The notes beneath the pieces are model-generated. The model saw nothing but the letters and a program-made list of their open reading frames with translations, ran no database searches and was not told the DNA's origin. DNA of 64,000 nt, taken from assembly GCF_029784165.1 (NCBI RefSeq), contig NC_073696.1:102974065-103038064 (forward strand). Reading direction: 5' to 3'. Origin of the DNA: Wyeomyia smithii. Lineage: Eukaryota; Arthropoda; Insecta; Diptera; Culicidae. The number at the start of each line of letters is the position of its first letter. The stretch's first letter is position 1. The position numbers were made by a program, and so were the translations under genes. This document shows, in pieces, positions 49,110 through 61,294 of the stretch.

Positions 49110-50120
49110 GGCCGAATGGCATATATCACTCGACTCAGCTCGACGAGCTGAGAATTTTCTGTATGTGTATGTGTGTGTATGTGCAGATTTTTATTCTCAC
49201 TCACTTTTCTCAGAGATGGCTAGACCGATTTTCATGAAATTAATTGCAAATGAAAGGTCTTGTTGTCCCGTAAGACTCTATTAAATTTTATTGTAATCGG
49301 ATTTATAGTTTAGAGGTTATGTATCAAAATGTAAAAATCATGAAACATCATTATCTCGAAAACTACACAACCGATTTGAACAAAATTGGTTTCAAATGAA
49401 CGGGCTATCTAAAAAAACTCTCAACTTTTGAATTTTATGAAGATTGAACTTGTGGTTCAAAAGTTATGAAAAGAAACATGTTCTGAAAACTGTTTAATCT
49501 CACTCATGTTTCTCAGAGATGGCTGGACCTATTTTCATAAAATCAGTGTCAAATCGAAGGTCTAGTTGCCTCATAAAGCGCCATTGATTTGTTTTGCAAT
49601 CAGACTATTACTTTGCCTGTTATGTTTAAAAATGTGAAATTCAGCTTTTCATAGGAACGTATTCCGAAGACTACTTGAATTTACTTACTTTTCTCATAGA
49701 TGGCTGACCCGATTTCCACAAAATTAGTGCCAATTAATAAGTCTAGCTGCCTCATAACACCCTATTGAATTTCACTGTAATCGAACTGTAACTTCGTCTG
49801 TAATGAACCGAAATGTGATAATCACGAAACTTCATTATTTCAGAAACTACACATCCGATTTGATCAATATCATTATCAAATGAGCGGGCTAGTTAAGGGT
49901 TAACTGATGAATTATGATTGAACACATGGTTCCAAAGTTTGGGTGCCCTATACGTTCCCATTTCATTTGATTATATTCGAACTTAAGCAACCGTTATGTA
50001 TTAAATTGTTAATAAAACAACGAAAGTCTATTATCTCAAAGATTACATAACGAGTCACCTCTCGAACTTACAAATAACAAATTTAATAACAATTTGATAT
50101 GTGGCTCGAAAGTTATGGAA
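49110..50120. repeat. Diverged tandem repeat, three to four units
   Basis: Each unit starts CTCACTCA/CTTACTTA-(C/G)TTTTCTCA then AGATGGCT, with CCGATTT, AAATTA and TGAAAGGTCT-type phrases. Units begin at about 49190, 49498 and 49680. A phrase with AACTACACAACCGATTTGA recurs between them. It is non-coding. Just before it lies a palindrome, CTCAGCTCGACGAGCTGAG, at about 49134-49152. Confidence 0.65.
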
Positions 50121-50392
50121 AAAAAAGAAATTCAAAGACTATTTAAAACTACACCTGCTTTGATCGATATGTGGTCTCAACAGATTTTAAATGTGGTATC
50201 GCACTATTTGAACGTTCCAAATCCATTGATTCCTTGCGATGTGTTTAAAGTCTGCAAATGCCCGACGAATCGGCCATAGGATATTATCAAAGTCGAATAA
50301 CAAATCGTTTAAAATGATTGGTTTTATCGAAATGACAACATCCTCGACTTTCGACTTCTCTACATCGCTTTAAATTGAAATATATTTATATT

Positions 50393-50585
50393 GGGTGGTA
50401 TTCGGTCATTTTCAGCAGATTTTCTGGCATCAATCTGACACCGAAAATACCCATTTTGGGAGGAATTTTATTGTTTTCCAGAAACTAAAAGTGGTCGTCT
50501 TTAAATTCAAATGGTGACCAGGGTCAATGTTTGGTTTTTATGCATCATCTCGATTACGGTAATATCCATATGACACATTCTACCG
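50393..50585. repeat. Satellite-like unit (TATTGGGTGGTATT family)
   Basis: Contains TATTGGGTGGTATTCGGTCATTTT, ACCCATTTTGGG and CATCATCTCGATTACGG. These are the same phrases, in the opposite orientation, as at 60170-60780. Confidence 0.6.
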
Positions 50586-52698
50586 TTACGTTACAACGTT
50601 TTGACTATTCTGTTGGCATCATTCTAATTCTAACTTGTAATTTTTTCATGAAACCCTTTGATATTATTACAGATTCGGAAAGTAGACGAAATTTCTTATA
50701 AGAATGATGTATAAGATATTTGTTTACTTTGTTTATATTACCTTGGGGAGTGAAAATGTAGCATGACGTTACAACGCGCGAGAAATTGAGGTGTCGGGAC
50801 TTTTCTTACAAAAGTCAAAAACTCTGCTCTGTTTGGAATTTCATAACAATTTCTTCTTCCACGATTTGATAACAAATAATAATCGAACATTTTGCCATGT
50901 TTAGAGTGCCTATAACGGGTAACGTCTATATTTGAGAAGCTTTTATGTTTCGTGACGTTACAACGCTCATTTTTCAGCAAGGGGTATTCTCACTCCGTTG
51001 TAACGTCACGAAAATATGAACCAGTCGATATCCATTATTTATCACATATTTCTTAGACATTTTCATATGAAATAGTTCAATATCTGATTTTTCCCTTCAG
51101 GCCGGAGGTAGACGGCCAGCTGTTCCTGTTCGTGATGTCTTGGCGAGCCGTGACCTACCCTACATGACCCTTATATACGTTTTCCTTAAATCCATCCATG
51201 CCCCAGTCTAGTCCCGTTCCCCTCCGTCTACACCCAACAAAACGACAAGAACACGTTTGAACCTTAAGCACAAAACCAGCAACCAGACCCCGCACAATAG
51301 AATCAGGACCCAAGGACTACGAGCCTCTGTCCCAACTCACGACATCGTGGCTCAGCAGTACGAATCCATACATGCCATTCGACGATTATCAGACGACCAT
51401 TGAACAACAAAACACAGATTGGAAATTCCATGCTAGTTTTAAGTTAGACTTAATTTCAGCTCGTAGTCGGCAGCGAGGATAAAAAATTTGCTTTAGTTTT
51501 TAAGTCATCAGATATAATTGGCGCCGTTAAACATTAAATTGTATTTGTGCCGTGTCAAATAAATGTTATGTGAAGAAAAAAAAATATCTGATTTTATATA
51601 TTTCTTCTTCTACTTTATGCACTTGGTTTGTGGGGTTATCCATAAACTACGTAACAAATTTAATTTGTCGTTTAATGTTTGGGAATGCAGAATTTAACTT
51701 AAACTTAGAGATTTTCAGTGAAGGAATGTGAGTTATGATCAAATCAATTCTTTTCATAAGTGACATATGTATCATAAATATTCTCAAAAGTGTCTTATAT
51801 GACATTATGTGTAAAACATATTAAATTTATTTTTATTGTATTTTTTTCACAATGTCTGAGTACGTTAGCAGTTTATTCAGCATTTATATTAAAAACAAGT
51901 TTACAAATGTGTCCTTAATTCCAATAAAAACAAGAAACCTTTGAAAAATTATAATAGTAACACAAAAATGCTGCTGTTTAGCTTTTTAAGCTCCCGTAAT
52001 ATTTCCTTGATTTTTTAAAACTCACACTACTTATTCAAGAAAATTCGAGTGCATTTTGCCGCTAAATATTTTTTCATCTAGACTTGCTCCAAAAATAAAT
52101 AGCTGGGTTATTCCACGATATGGTGTTGGTCGTTCAAAAATGTTCTTCTCATCGTTAAATGTGGTGATGTCACGTTCCGTAATTTCGATAACCATCACTT
52201 TCGGAAGATTGGCTTGAGCGATGCGGACGAAATATTCATTTCATTAATACGGTTACCTTGCGTCAATAGTTTTTCTCTTAGGGGACATTCGCATGTTACG
52301 AAATTGACAATTTTCAAACCCCCTCACGCAATGCATTGTAATATAATATAATAGAATAACATTAGAATTATTTAGAATGTAACGTTACTCATGGATGACC
52401 CACAGTTTAATAATTAAAAACATTAATCCATTTTACAAAATTTATTCTCTGTGATATGACAGATGTAACGTGAACTAATTTAGACGCATCAAGTATGTTT
52501 TTAAACATAGAAGAATATTATATAAGGGGAGAAAAAAATTTCGTGACGTTACAACGCAAACTAAACCCGGTTGTAACTCAAGTTGTATTCAACCTAGCTG
52601 CGATCTTTTAGTATCAAATTAAAGGTATTTTTGAGTATAAAGAGAAAACAAAATTTCCATGAAGTAGAAAACTGTACTTTTTTCGTGACGTTACAACG
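50584..52698. repeat. Recurrent CGTGACGTTACAACG motif
   Basis: Exact 15-mer at 50951-50965, 52542-52556 and 52684-52698, and inverted at 50996-51010. Near matches lie at 50584-50598 and 50762-50776. The pair at 50951 and 51010 forms a 60-bp palindrome with a 30-bp loop. The function is unknown. Between occurrences the DNA is AT-rich and non-coding, apart from the LINE tail at 51092. Confidence 0.8.
51079..51595 (+). mobile_element. 5'-truncated I-clade LINE 3' end with 13-bp target duplication
   Basis: The element is about 51092-51582. It begins inside ORF2, encoding PVPVRD-like residues then LASRDLPYMTLIYVFLKS and a stop (51115-51191), homologous to the C-terminus of ORF2 at 39780-39856. 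A 3' UTR with AGCTCGTAGTCGGC and GTGCCGTGTCAAATAAA follows, then an A tail. AATATCTGATTTT flanks it at 51079-51091 and 51583-51595. It belongs to a sister family of the LINE at 34081. Confidence 0.88.
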
Positions 52699-53058
52699 CT
52701 AAATTACCCCTGTTTTCATATTGGGCTAAGATCAATATATTTTAAATTTTACTAAAGCACTTATTTCACAGTCATTTAACATCAAAAATGTATTATAAAT
52801 ACATACTCCTGATTATTTGTAACCATTTAAAAAATATGTAACCAAAAACGCTTGTTTTCTGTTAATTTTACTAGAACTTTGCAATTAGTTTTCTACAGTT
52901 TCTTAAACACCATAAATTTGACATTTACGTTTTTGGAAGGTTCAAACACTGTAGAATCTAGGAAAAATATTTACATTGCTGAAATATGCAATTTTTGCAA
53001 TTCAAATGGTGCATGAGGTCAATTGTTAGCTCATTGCATCATTCTGGTTCCAGAAATA
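51596..53058. other. Intergenic, no gene seen
   Basis: AT-rich DNA with two copies of the CGTGACGTTACAACG motif (52542, 52684). No ORF of interest. Confidence 0.4.
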
Positions 53059-53525
53059 CTAATATTGGATGGTATTTGGTTATTTTAGGCTGTTTTTCAC
53101 AAACCGGAAGTCGCCATCTTGGATTTCAAAATGGTATTTAAGATAATTTCTGGCCTCTTAGCGTCATTCTGGTTGAATGTTTTTAGAGGTAACAAATATG
53201 TCCATAATGGTTTGACGCCCCTCCCTTTTCTGAAAAGGAGGGGTTTCATACAAATGGAACACAAATTTCTGAACATCTCGAGAGCTAACACATGCCAAAT
53301 TCGGTTTAATTTGCTTGGTTTGTTCTTGTGTTGTGCAGAAATTTGTGTTTTATTTGTATGGGACCCCTCCCTTCCAGAAGAGAGAGGTGTCTCAAACAAT
53401 CATAGGAACCTTTATCGGCACCAAAAACCCCTACATACATATTTTCACGTCGATCGAAGCGGTAGTTTTCGAGCCTATATGGATCAGACAGACAGACTGG
53501 ACTGCATTTTTATATGTATAAACTA
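53059..53525. repeat. Dispersed satellite-like unit
   Basis: Starts ATATTGGATGGTATTTGG, then ACCGGAAGTCGCCATCTTGG. It goes on to CCCCTCCCTTT-AGGGG phrases and TTTTCACGTCGATCGAAG, GGTAGTTTTCGAGCC and GACAGACAGACTGGA. These phrases belong to an abundant non-coding mosquito repeat (from general knowledge, not checked). The ORF of 145 codons across it is a by-product. Confidence 0.6.
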
Positions 53526-54558
53526 CAACATCAATATTTTAGAACCTAAAGAGTGAATATACATTCATTAGTTTGAAGCGTTCATGTAAATCTATTTTTA
53601 CAAATAAAAGTTTGAATGAGAAAGGCTGGGTCTGACCGCTAGGTGGATTAATTTAGGTTTTATAATAATTTTGCCACATGTTTAAGCTTTCGTTTCTTAA
53701 ACAGAAGTAAATCGCAACGACCCTGACTCGTATCGTTTAACAATTATTATGGTATTTTTGTTCCTTCTTCCCGAATCAACGGAAATTGCATATATTTTTG
53801 ATAATAAGGCTGATACAAATTTCGAATTCTTTTTATGTCCAAGGTTATCAAAGTTAGCAAAGGGGGTGGCAAAAAATAATTAACACCGAGACGAAAAAAA
53901 AGAAATATCTTTGATCAAAGTTTGTGTGCAAGTTATGACGTTTGTAACTTGCACTCAAATAAATGTTGAAAAATAGCACTTTATTATTATCAGTATTTAT
54001 TTCGCTTGCCTTTCGACGACACTCTCGCTGTCACCTGACTTGTTTATTGCTAAATTAAGCATTTATGCTGTTGGAAAACCAATGAAATGAAAAAAACGGT
54101 CTGAGCTTTTTTTTCTTCCCCTTCCGATATTCAAGGTTTTTGAAGGGGGGGGGGGGGGGTGACATAACGTGAAAATAAAATTTGTAACGGTAACAGCAAA
54201 TATATTAAAAATATGCATTATTTAGATTAATAAAACAGAATATCTTATTGTCATGAACCATACGATTGATTTTTACTTTATTGGATTCACTTATACTAAA
54301 ATTATTTAATACCGCGTAAAAATAATCTTCCAAATCGCGTAAAAATAATTCGCGTTATTAAAAAAAACCACGTTAAAATAATCCGCATTATTGTAAAAAA
54401 TCGCGTAACAAAAGTCGCGTATAGAAAAACCGCATAAAAATAACCCGCGTAAAAAAAGACCCCAGTGTATTCACAGTAAATTTAAAATGGACATGAGAAA
54501 AACAGAGTGTGGAGTTCAAAAATAAACAACACATTTTATCTGTACAATAGATCAAACA
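53526..54558. repeat. Intergenic with a low-complexity GCGTAAAAATAA array
   Basis: 54311-54475 is a degenerate array of (C)GCGTAAAAATAA units. A G homopolymer of about 15 lies at about 54144-54159. 53617-53660 is the inverted copy of the phrase at 32628-32663. No gene is seen. Confidence 0.55.
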
Positions 54559-54733
54559 ATGGTCGCAGTGGTTCAGTCTTCTACAAGGGAAAAAATCTGT
54601 ACAATGAACCTGAGTTAGCGCTCAACTTTCGAAGGAAGCAGACGTGCCTTTTCTCTGAAAGTCATACGCAAGCTATTTAACAAGTCTTTTCGAATACCGT
54701 TTTGAGTGATCTATCGCCGCGTTTATCTGCGCG

Positions 54734-55807
54734 ATGAGTGTTCGACGCGAAAACACGTTTCGCATCGATTACGCGAACGTGCCGAAGAAGCCGTCCTTTG
54801 AGGAGCTTCACGAGTTTGTCGGTACCGTGTTGGGTCTACAGTACGAACAGGTGCTACGTCTCCAGCCAAGTAAGACACTTGGATGCGCTTTTGTAAAGGT
54901 CGTTGACTTGGAGCTGGCGCAGAAGATCGTAGCAGAACACGACAAAAAGCACGAAACCGAAGTAGATGGGAAAATCTATACGCTTCGGATTACGCTGGAG
55001 GATGGAGCGGTAGAGGTTAAGCTATCGGACTTGTCCGAAGATATCACGAACGAGCAAATTGCGGAATTTCTAAGCGACTACGGTGAGGTTCTATCGGTCA
55101 CCGATCACGTATGGGACAGCAAATTTCGCTTCGGCGGTCTTTCGACGGGAGGAAAAATAGTGCGCATGATGGTGAAGCGCAATATTGAAAGCTACATCAC
55201 GATTGATGGCCAGACGACGAGTGTGACATACTTTGGGCAGCTGCAAACATGTCGCCACTGCAGTGAATTTATTCATAATGGCATCTCGTGTGTGCAAAAT
55301 AAAAAGTTGCTAGTGCAGAAGACATACGCGAATGTTGCAAAACAGACAGGACAAAAACCGACCACCACGAAACCCTCTGCTACTACGCAGAAGACAACAC
55401 CTGCCAGACCGTTCGGCCCTAAGCCCGAAGAGGGAGAAAAAAACGAGAAACAACAACCAAAACCGAATCTACTTTTTCAAAAACCGAGTACAAGTAAACC
55501 TGCACCGGTAGCTCCGAAGCTACCCTTCGGTAACACGAAGCTGCCAGTACCGAACCCTATCGATCTAAAGTTCGCAAAAACCAACATTTCTGATCAACTA
55601 GTGACGCTCATGGCACCCCCGGCAATGACAGGTGCCATCAGCAGAATGAGTACCCGACAAACTACCTCCACCGATGGAAACGACACAGACTGCTCATCAG
55701 CTTCAGGAAGCAGCAAGCGCCGAATTGGTCGGCCGCCAGGCAAGAAATCGCGACAAAACAACGCAGATGACGATGAGGTTGAGGAGATTGATATCAATAA
55801 TATATAA
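54734..55807 (+). CDS. ORF1 protein of the L1/Tx1-type LINE
   Basis: Open over 357 aa. Residues 1-80 and 90-155 look like two RRM-like folds (for example GCAFVKVVDLELAQKIV and VEVKLSDLSEDITNEQIAEFLSDYG, split here by family pattern only). A single CCHC knuckle follows (CRHCSEFIHNGISC, about 173-186). Next is a long Lys/Pro/Thr-rich linker. The C-terminus is basic with an AT-hook-like RRIGRPPGKK, then an acidic tail (DDDEVEEIDINN). ORF1 of this group binds LINE RNA. ORF2 starts 24 bp after its stop codon, as is common in LINEs that reinitiate. The frame is unbroken. Confidence 0.9.
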   Translation: MSVRRENTFRIDYANVPKKPSFEELHEFVGTVLGLQYEQVLRLQPSKTLGCAFVKVVDLELAQKIVAEHDKKHETEVDGKIYTLRITLEDGAVEVKLSDLSEDITNEQIAEFLSDYGEVLSVTDHVWDSKFRFGGLSTGGKIVRMMVKRNIESYITIDGQTTSVTYFGQLQTCRHCSEFIHNGISCVQNKKLLVQKTYANVAKQTGQKPTTTKPSATTQKTTPARPFGPKPEEGEKNEKQQPKPNLLFQKPSTSKPAPVAPKLPFGNTKLPVPNPIDLKFAKTNISDQLVTLMAPPAMTGAISRMSTRQTTSTDGNDTDCSSASGSSKRRIGRPPGKKSRQNNADDDEVEEIDINNI

Positions 55808-55831
55808 ACTCTTGAGGCTATATAATATATA

Positions 55832-58800
55832 ATGGATCTCGTTAGCTACAATATCGCATCAATAAACATAAACACCATCACGAACTCAACAAAGCTAAAC
55901 GCGCTTCGAACGTTTCTCCAAACACACAACGTAGAAATAGCACTCTTGCAGGAAGTAGAAAACGACCAAATCAGCTTGCCTGGGTATAACATCGAATGCA
56001 ATATTGATCACTCACGTAGAGGAACAGCAATAGCACTGAAGGACCACTTGCGTTTCTCGAACGTCGAGAGGAGCCTCGACGGACGACTGATCGCGCTTCG
56101 GCTGCAAAACACAACCATTTGTAATGTATACGCTCCATCTGGCACGGCCCTGCGAGCGGAGAGAGAACGCTTCCTGAATAGTACTCTCGCTTACTATATC
56201 CGTCATCCAACGGAACACACAGTGATAGGAGGTGATTTCAACTGTGTTGTGCGGCGATGCGATTCGACTTGAAATAATCACAGCCCCGCGCTCTCTGCAT
56301 CTGTGCAGCAGCTTAACCTGCTCGATGTTTGGGTACAGCTCCGTCCAACCATCCCTGGCTACACCTATATTACACACAACTCATCATCTCGACTAGACCG
56401 CATTTATGTCAGCCAAAGTCTACAAGGTATGCTGAGGTCAACTGATTCTCACGTGTGTTGCTTTACGGACCATAAGGCGTTAACAGCACGTTTGTGTCTA
56501 CCACAATCGGGAGATGAGCCTGGACGCGGCTTTTGGTCTCTACGTCCTCATTTACTAACAGCAGAAAACATACATGAGTTCCAATTGAAATGGCAGTATT
56601 GGACTCGTCAAAAACGCAACTTTCCCTCATGGATTCAGTGGTGGCTATTGTACGCTAAACCCAAAATAAAAACTTTTTTCCGCTGGAAATCAAAAGCTGC
56701 ATTCAATGATTTCCATCAGCAACATCAACGCTTATACAGAGAACTGCGGCAGGCGTACGATGGCTATTTTCAGAACCCAGAAATGTTATCCACAATTAAC
56801 CGTGTCAAGGCAAAAATGTTGACCCTACAGCGCAATTTCACACAGGCGATAATGCGCACCAATGAGTCATTCATAGCGGGGGAACCAATTTCGATGTTCC
56901 AGCTTGGCAACAGACGCAGGAAAAAAACAAATATTACACAGTTACGCGACGAAGAAAACCAGCTCATCGACGACTCTACCGAAATTGAACGGCATATGCT
57001 ACGCTTCTACCAATCACTTTATGCAGCGGGTGAGACGGAAGAAGATGCGGAGAACATATTCGAATGCGAGAGAGTGATTCCAGAGAACGATCCGGTAAGT
57101 GAGTCTTGCATGCACGAAATAACAGCGGCAGAAATCTTCACTGCCATCAAGTCCAGCAGCCCGAATAAATCTCCTGGTGGAGACTCCCTACCCCGAGAGT
57201 TTTATCTCAAAACATACGACGTTATATGGAGAGAGCTAACCCTTGTTATAAACGAGGCACTGTCAGGAAACTTTCCGCCAGAATTTGTTGATGGTGTGAT
57301 CGTGCTTGTCAAAAAGAAAAGTAACAATCAAACAGCGAGCTCCTACAGGCCGATCTCACTATTAAATTTTGATTATAAAATTTTATCTCGTATTCTGAAG
57401 CAGCGTCTAGAGAGTGTTATGAGCACCCACCATGTGCTAACCGATAGCCAGAAATGCGCGAATACTGGCCGAAATATTTTTCAGGCCACCCTTGCTATGA
57501 AGGATCGTATCGCACGATTGACCAAATGTAAACAACGTGGTTTGCTCGCATCCTTTGATCTTCGTCACGCTTTCGACGTTGTTGATCGAACCTTCCTTTT
57601 TCGCAACATGTGCTCGCTCGGCTTCGAACCGAATCTCGTGCGCCTTCTCAAAAAGATCGGAGACATATCGTCCTCTCGCCTGTTGGTTAACGGGCATCTA
57701 TCAGCAGCCTTTCCAATCCAGAGATCGGTCCGCCAAGGAGATCCTCTCTCCATGCATCTGTTTGTGCTCTATTTACATCCACTGCTCAAGCAGCTCGAAG
57801 AGATTTGTGAGTCAGATCTTGTTGTCGCATATGCCGATGATGTAACGGTGATCTGCACATGCCTTACTAGAATGGAGCGGATAAGAGAAATAATACAACG
57901 TTTTGAACGCGTCTCGGGAGCAAGATTGAGCCTGGAGAAATCCACGTCGTTATCAGTGGGATACACCGATGTCATGCCACTCACTGTGCCGTGGCTACGA
58001 AACGAAAATACTGTGCGGATACTGGGAGTGACGTTCGCGAACTCTATTCGGCTGATGAACAAATTGAATTGGGATGCCATCGTCTTGAGTTTCTCTAGGC
58101 AAATCTATTTGCACTCACTTCGTACACTAAACCTGAACCAAAAAGTGATACTTCTCAATACATTCATCACATCGAAGATTTGGTATCTTGCTTCGGTTCT
58201 TTCTCCGACTGCTGCGCATACGGCAAAACTTACTGCGACGATGAGAACCTTCCTATGGCGTGGTGTTGCGGCAAATGTACCAATGCAACAGCTGGCGCGA
58301 AGCAAGGAGACAGGCGGTTTGAAGTTACACCTACCGGCCCTCAAGTGCAAAGCGTTGCTACTTAATCGACATATGAGAGACATAAATTCCCTTCCTTTTT
58401 ATATGTCCTTACTTTCTCAAGCAAATCCCGCCCTTCCCATAGACTGTCCCTGCCTGAAATTGATTCTCAAAATTCGAACACTCCCTCCACATATTCAACA
58501 GAATATATCCAGTGAAATAATCCACAATTACTACATAGAACAAACGGAAACACCTAAGGTGTCTAGTGAGTACCCTACGGCGAATTGGCGCCTGATTTGG
58601 AAAAATATCTCCATGCGTAGCATGAATTCCAGCGAACGGAGTTTCCTGTTTCTGATTATCAACAGAAAACTTGAACACCGAAAATTGATGTTTCGGATTA
58701 ACAGAGCCGACGGTGAAAATTGTCCATACTGTAATGTCACTGTTGAGACATTAGAACAAAAACTCAGTGAATGCACGCGGGTGGAACCAGCCTGGAGAAC

Positions 58801-59005
58801 ACTGCAACAGAAATTGAACGTTCTGTTGAATGGATGGCGCAGACTTCAGATAGGAGACCTTTTAAGACCACAATTGAGATGTATACCCAAGAATACTAAA
58901 ACAAAAATCCAAAAATTGTTTATTAAATACTCATTATTTATTATGCAAAGCAATAATGTTATTGATTTAGCTTCATTAAATTTCGAATTAGAAAGCGAAG
59001 TGTAA
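55832..59005 (+). pseudogene. ORF2 (endonuclease and reverse transcriptase) of the L1/Tx1-type LINE, one nonsense codon
   Basis: One frame runs from 55832 to 59005 (about 1057 codons) with a single TGA at 56270-56272. The APE endonuclease lies across it: VSYNIAS, LLQEVEND, VYAPSG and GGDFNCV before it, SSRLDRIYVS and FTDHKAL after it. RT blocks follow: SPNKSPGGDSLPREFY, YRPISLLNF, LTDSQKC, SFDLRHAFDVVDR, RQGDPLS and VAYADDVTVI (the catalytic pair is intact). The C-terminal knuckle reads CPYC, then TLEQKLSEC, with Gln where His is usual. The upstream 146-codon product would end within the endonuclease. The single lesion suggests a young insertion or a sequencing error. Confidence 0.9.
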
Positions 59006-59075
59006 ATATTATCTTACAATAAGTTTTTACTAGTCACAAATAAACAATTTCTTATAAAAAAAAAAAAAAAAAAAA

Positions 59076-59597
59076 CCTAATCTATATACCCTGCTTTCTG
59101 CCTCTACCGTACAGAATTATGCTGTCCCCGGTGGCGTAGCGTATTTTGCGGCACCCGAATAATCATATTGAATTCTGATATTTGCTATTATACGAAACAA
59201 GAAGAAGAAGAAGACAATTCAAACGGCAATTCGATTATGTTCCAGATCGCAAAACGATACTTTCGCGTTAACCCAATACGCCCCACTGTCCGTCGACAGC
59301 GGCAATTGGCCCTGACGACTCTGTTGATATTGGTTTGGTTTTTACTTGCGAAAGTGAAATATTTTTGCTTTTGTTTTCACACATAAATTGACAATTGCAT
59401 ATGAGAATTCGCGTAGGTGCGAACAGCCTGGTTGGCTGCACACAAATGAATATCGAGTACTACTGCACTGATAGACGACGTGACCAGCGCTCTATTCATA
59501 CATTGCTCGCTGTAGTACTGTTACCTGTGCCAACATGCTTTCCTACAAGACATCAGTTTTAATAACATTCTAAAATCAGAACGAAAAACTGTCTGAA
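59076..59597. other. Intergenic, no gene seen
   Basis: Non-coding DNA after the LINE tail with a short (GAA)n run at about 59200. The open frame at 59168-59386 resembles nothing I know. Confidence 0.4.
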
Positions 59598-59743
59598 GGG
59601 CTTATTACGGGAGTCACTTCACGGTGAGATGACAACCGTAATAGGCACGGTGAAAGTGATTCCCATTTGATTTGCACGCGCCTTTTTCACCGTGAGATTT
59701 TTTCACTTCGTTCGCACCGTGAGGTGACATCCGTAATAAGCCC
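59598..59743. mobile_element. Palindromic MITE, 146 bp
   Basis: The left GGGCTTATTACGGGAGTCAC pairs with the inverse of the right GTGACATCCGTAATAAGCCC. CACGGTGA motifs lie inside both arms and in the centre. A related, more decayed piece lies at 44640-44715. No coding capacity. Confidence 0.8.
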
Positions 59744-60169
59744 CTGATAGTGGTTACGAACTTTCCGAAAAAGCTTCACCTTCAAGATATCAATATAGTC
59801 TAGGCTCATAGAAGCAAACGTTAGTTGACCTATTGGGACGGGGAGGTTCTGTCAATTTTTTTTACCACTGCTATACAGGATGTCACAGCAGGCAGTTGGT
59901 GTCTACTCATGAAGTCTGTGCCAGGCGAGCTCGCATGTGATTGGTACATTGTTCGTAAAAATTCGACCTTGAAACTTTTATTCAATTTCCACTATTAGAC
60001 AATGAAATGATAATGATAACTAAGGAATCACAAAATTGTCCATCATTTTATTAATCCAACGACATATTGATTATTGTAATCCATCATGTGGTTACAACAG
60101 TGATATCGTTTGAAATCTTTCATTCCAATGTTACACCTTGGTTTTAGTTTCCGCAGAATGTATCTCGAT

Positions 60170-60780
60170 ATAGTGCGGTTAGACGTAGTCCTACGTCAAA
60201 AACAGGCCCAAATTCCCAGTTTCCACATACTTTGGATTTTTAGGAACCAGAATGAAACACAGAGAAAAAACTGGCCATGGACAGCATTTTTAATTTTTAG
60301 ATGGCGACTTCCGGTGTCAAATGCCATCCATTATGAATCTTTCCGCATTTTGAAATCCAGTATGACTACTTCCGATTTCTGGAAAACAGCCGAAAGTGAC
60401 ATTCTACCGCCCAATATGGGTATTTCCGTAATCGTGGTAATGTACAGAAGCCAGCAATTGAAATCATTTTAAATTCTAAGATGGTGACTTCCAGTTTTTT
60501 TTTTTTTTTCAAAATAATGGTGATGAACAGAGACCAGAAATTAATTCCACATACCATTTGGAAATCCCAAAAACCATTCAATATGGGTATTTTCGTAATC
60601 GGGATGATGCATAGAAGTCAAGAATCGATTCTGGACACCATTTCGAATTTTTGGATGGCTACTTCCGGCTTCAGGAAAACAGCCCAAAATTACTAAATAC
60701 CATCTACTATGGATATTTCCGAAATAAGAAGTTCCACCCAATATGGGTATTTCCTGAACCAAGGTGATGTACGGAAGTCT
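60170..60780. repeat. Satellite-like tandem units
   Basis: Repeats of (G)ACTTCCGG(T/C)TTC(T/A)GGAAAACAGCC, CCAATATGGGTATTTCCG and ATCG(T/G)G(G/A)TGATG, spaced about 120-230 bp apart (about five partial units). The same family appears at 28375, 28985, 50393 and 53059. The ORFs across it are by-products. Confidence 0.7.
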
Positions 60781-61294
60781 AAAGGTGAGGATGTTATCAT
60801 TCCGATAAAACCAATCATTGCAAACAATGTGTCTTTTGAGTTTGAACGTATTCAATAACTGATTCGTCATGCATTTTCAGACTATAAACAAATCGCAGTG
60901 ATGATTTCCTTTTGTTGAACTGAGACGACTTTAAAAGAAAAAGTGGTGTGATCTGACCTTTTAATCGAAAATTGGAAATATATTTTACTCTAAAGTTATC
61001 AAAAGATGTTTCGAGCTGAGGCATATATTGGCGCCGAATTTTGTCAATTTAACTTTAACTGAGCTTTGACTTTAACTTTCACTAAAGTTTTAGAAGCAAT
61101 ACAATTCATTTTTCAAGTATTAAATGAGCCGTTGCGGAACAGAGTGGTCTAAGGGCCATTTTTTTCGAAAATGAGTTATTTGCATAAACCGCATCTACTC
61201 AAGAAGCTGAAGTTGTAAAATAAAGAAAATTTCGAAAAATCGAACTTTAAAGCTAATTTATTGAATTTCGTCCAAAACAGAATGGCCATTCTGT
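60781..61294. other. Intergenic, no gene seen
   Basis: AT-rich. At about 61139 the phrase AACAGAGTGGTCTA anticipates the terminal repeat of the next element. Confidence 0.4.

Larger units (their letters stand above)
54559..59075 (+). mobile_element. L1/Tx1-type LINE, 4.5 kb, nearly intact
   Basis: A short 5' UTR (from about GGTCGCAGTGGTTCAG), ORF1 (54734-55807), ORF2 (55832-59005 with one in-frame stop), a 70-bp 3' UTR and a pure run of about 20 A at 59056-59075. There is no RNase H. The RT blocks (YRPISLLNFDYKILSRIL, RQGDPLSMHLFVLYLHP, YADD, FLWRG) and the FLW-type thumb are of the L1/Tx1 kind. I could not find a target duplication, so the exact 5' end is uncertain. Confidence 0.88.

Noticed and set aside
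53119..53556. 145-aa ORF as a gene
   Set aside because: It crosses a dispersed satellite-like repeat, and its opposite strand is equally open.
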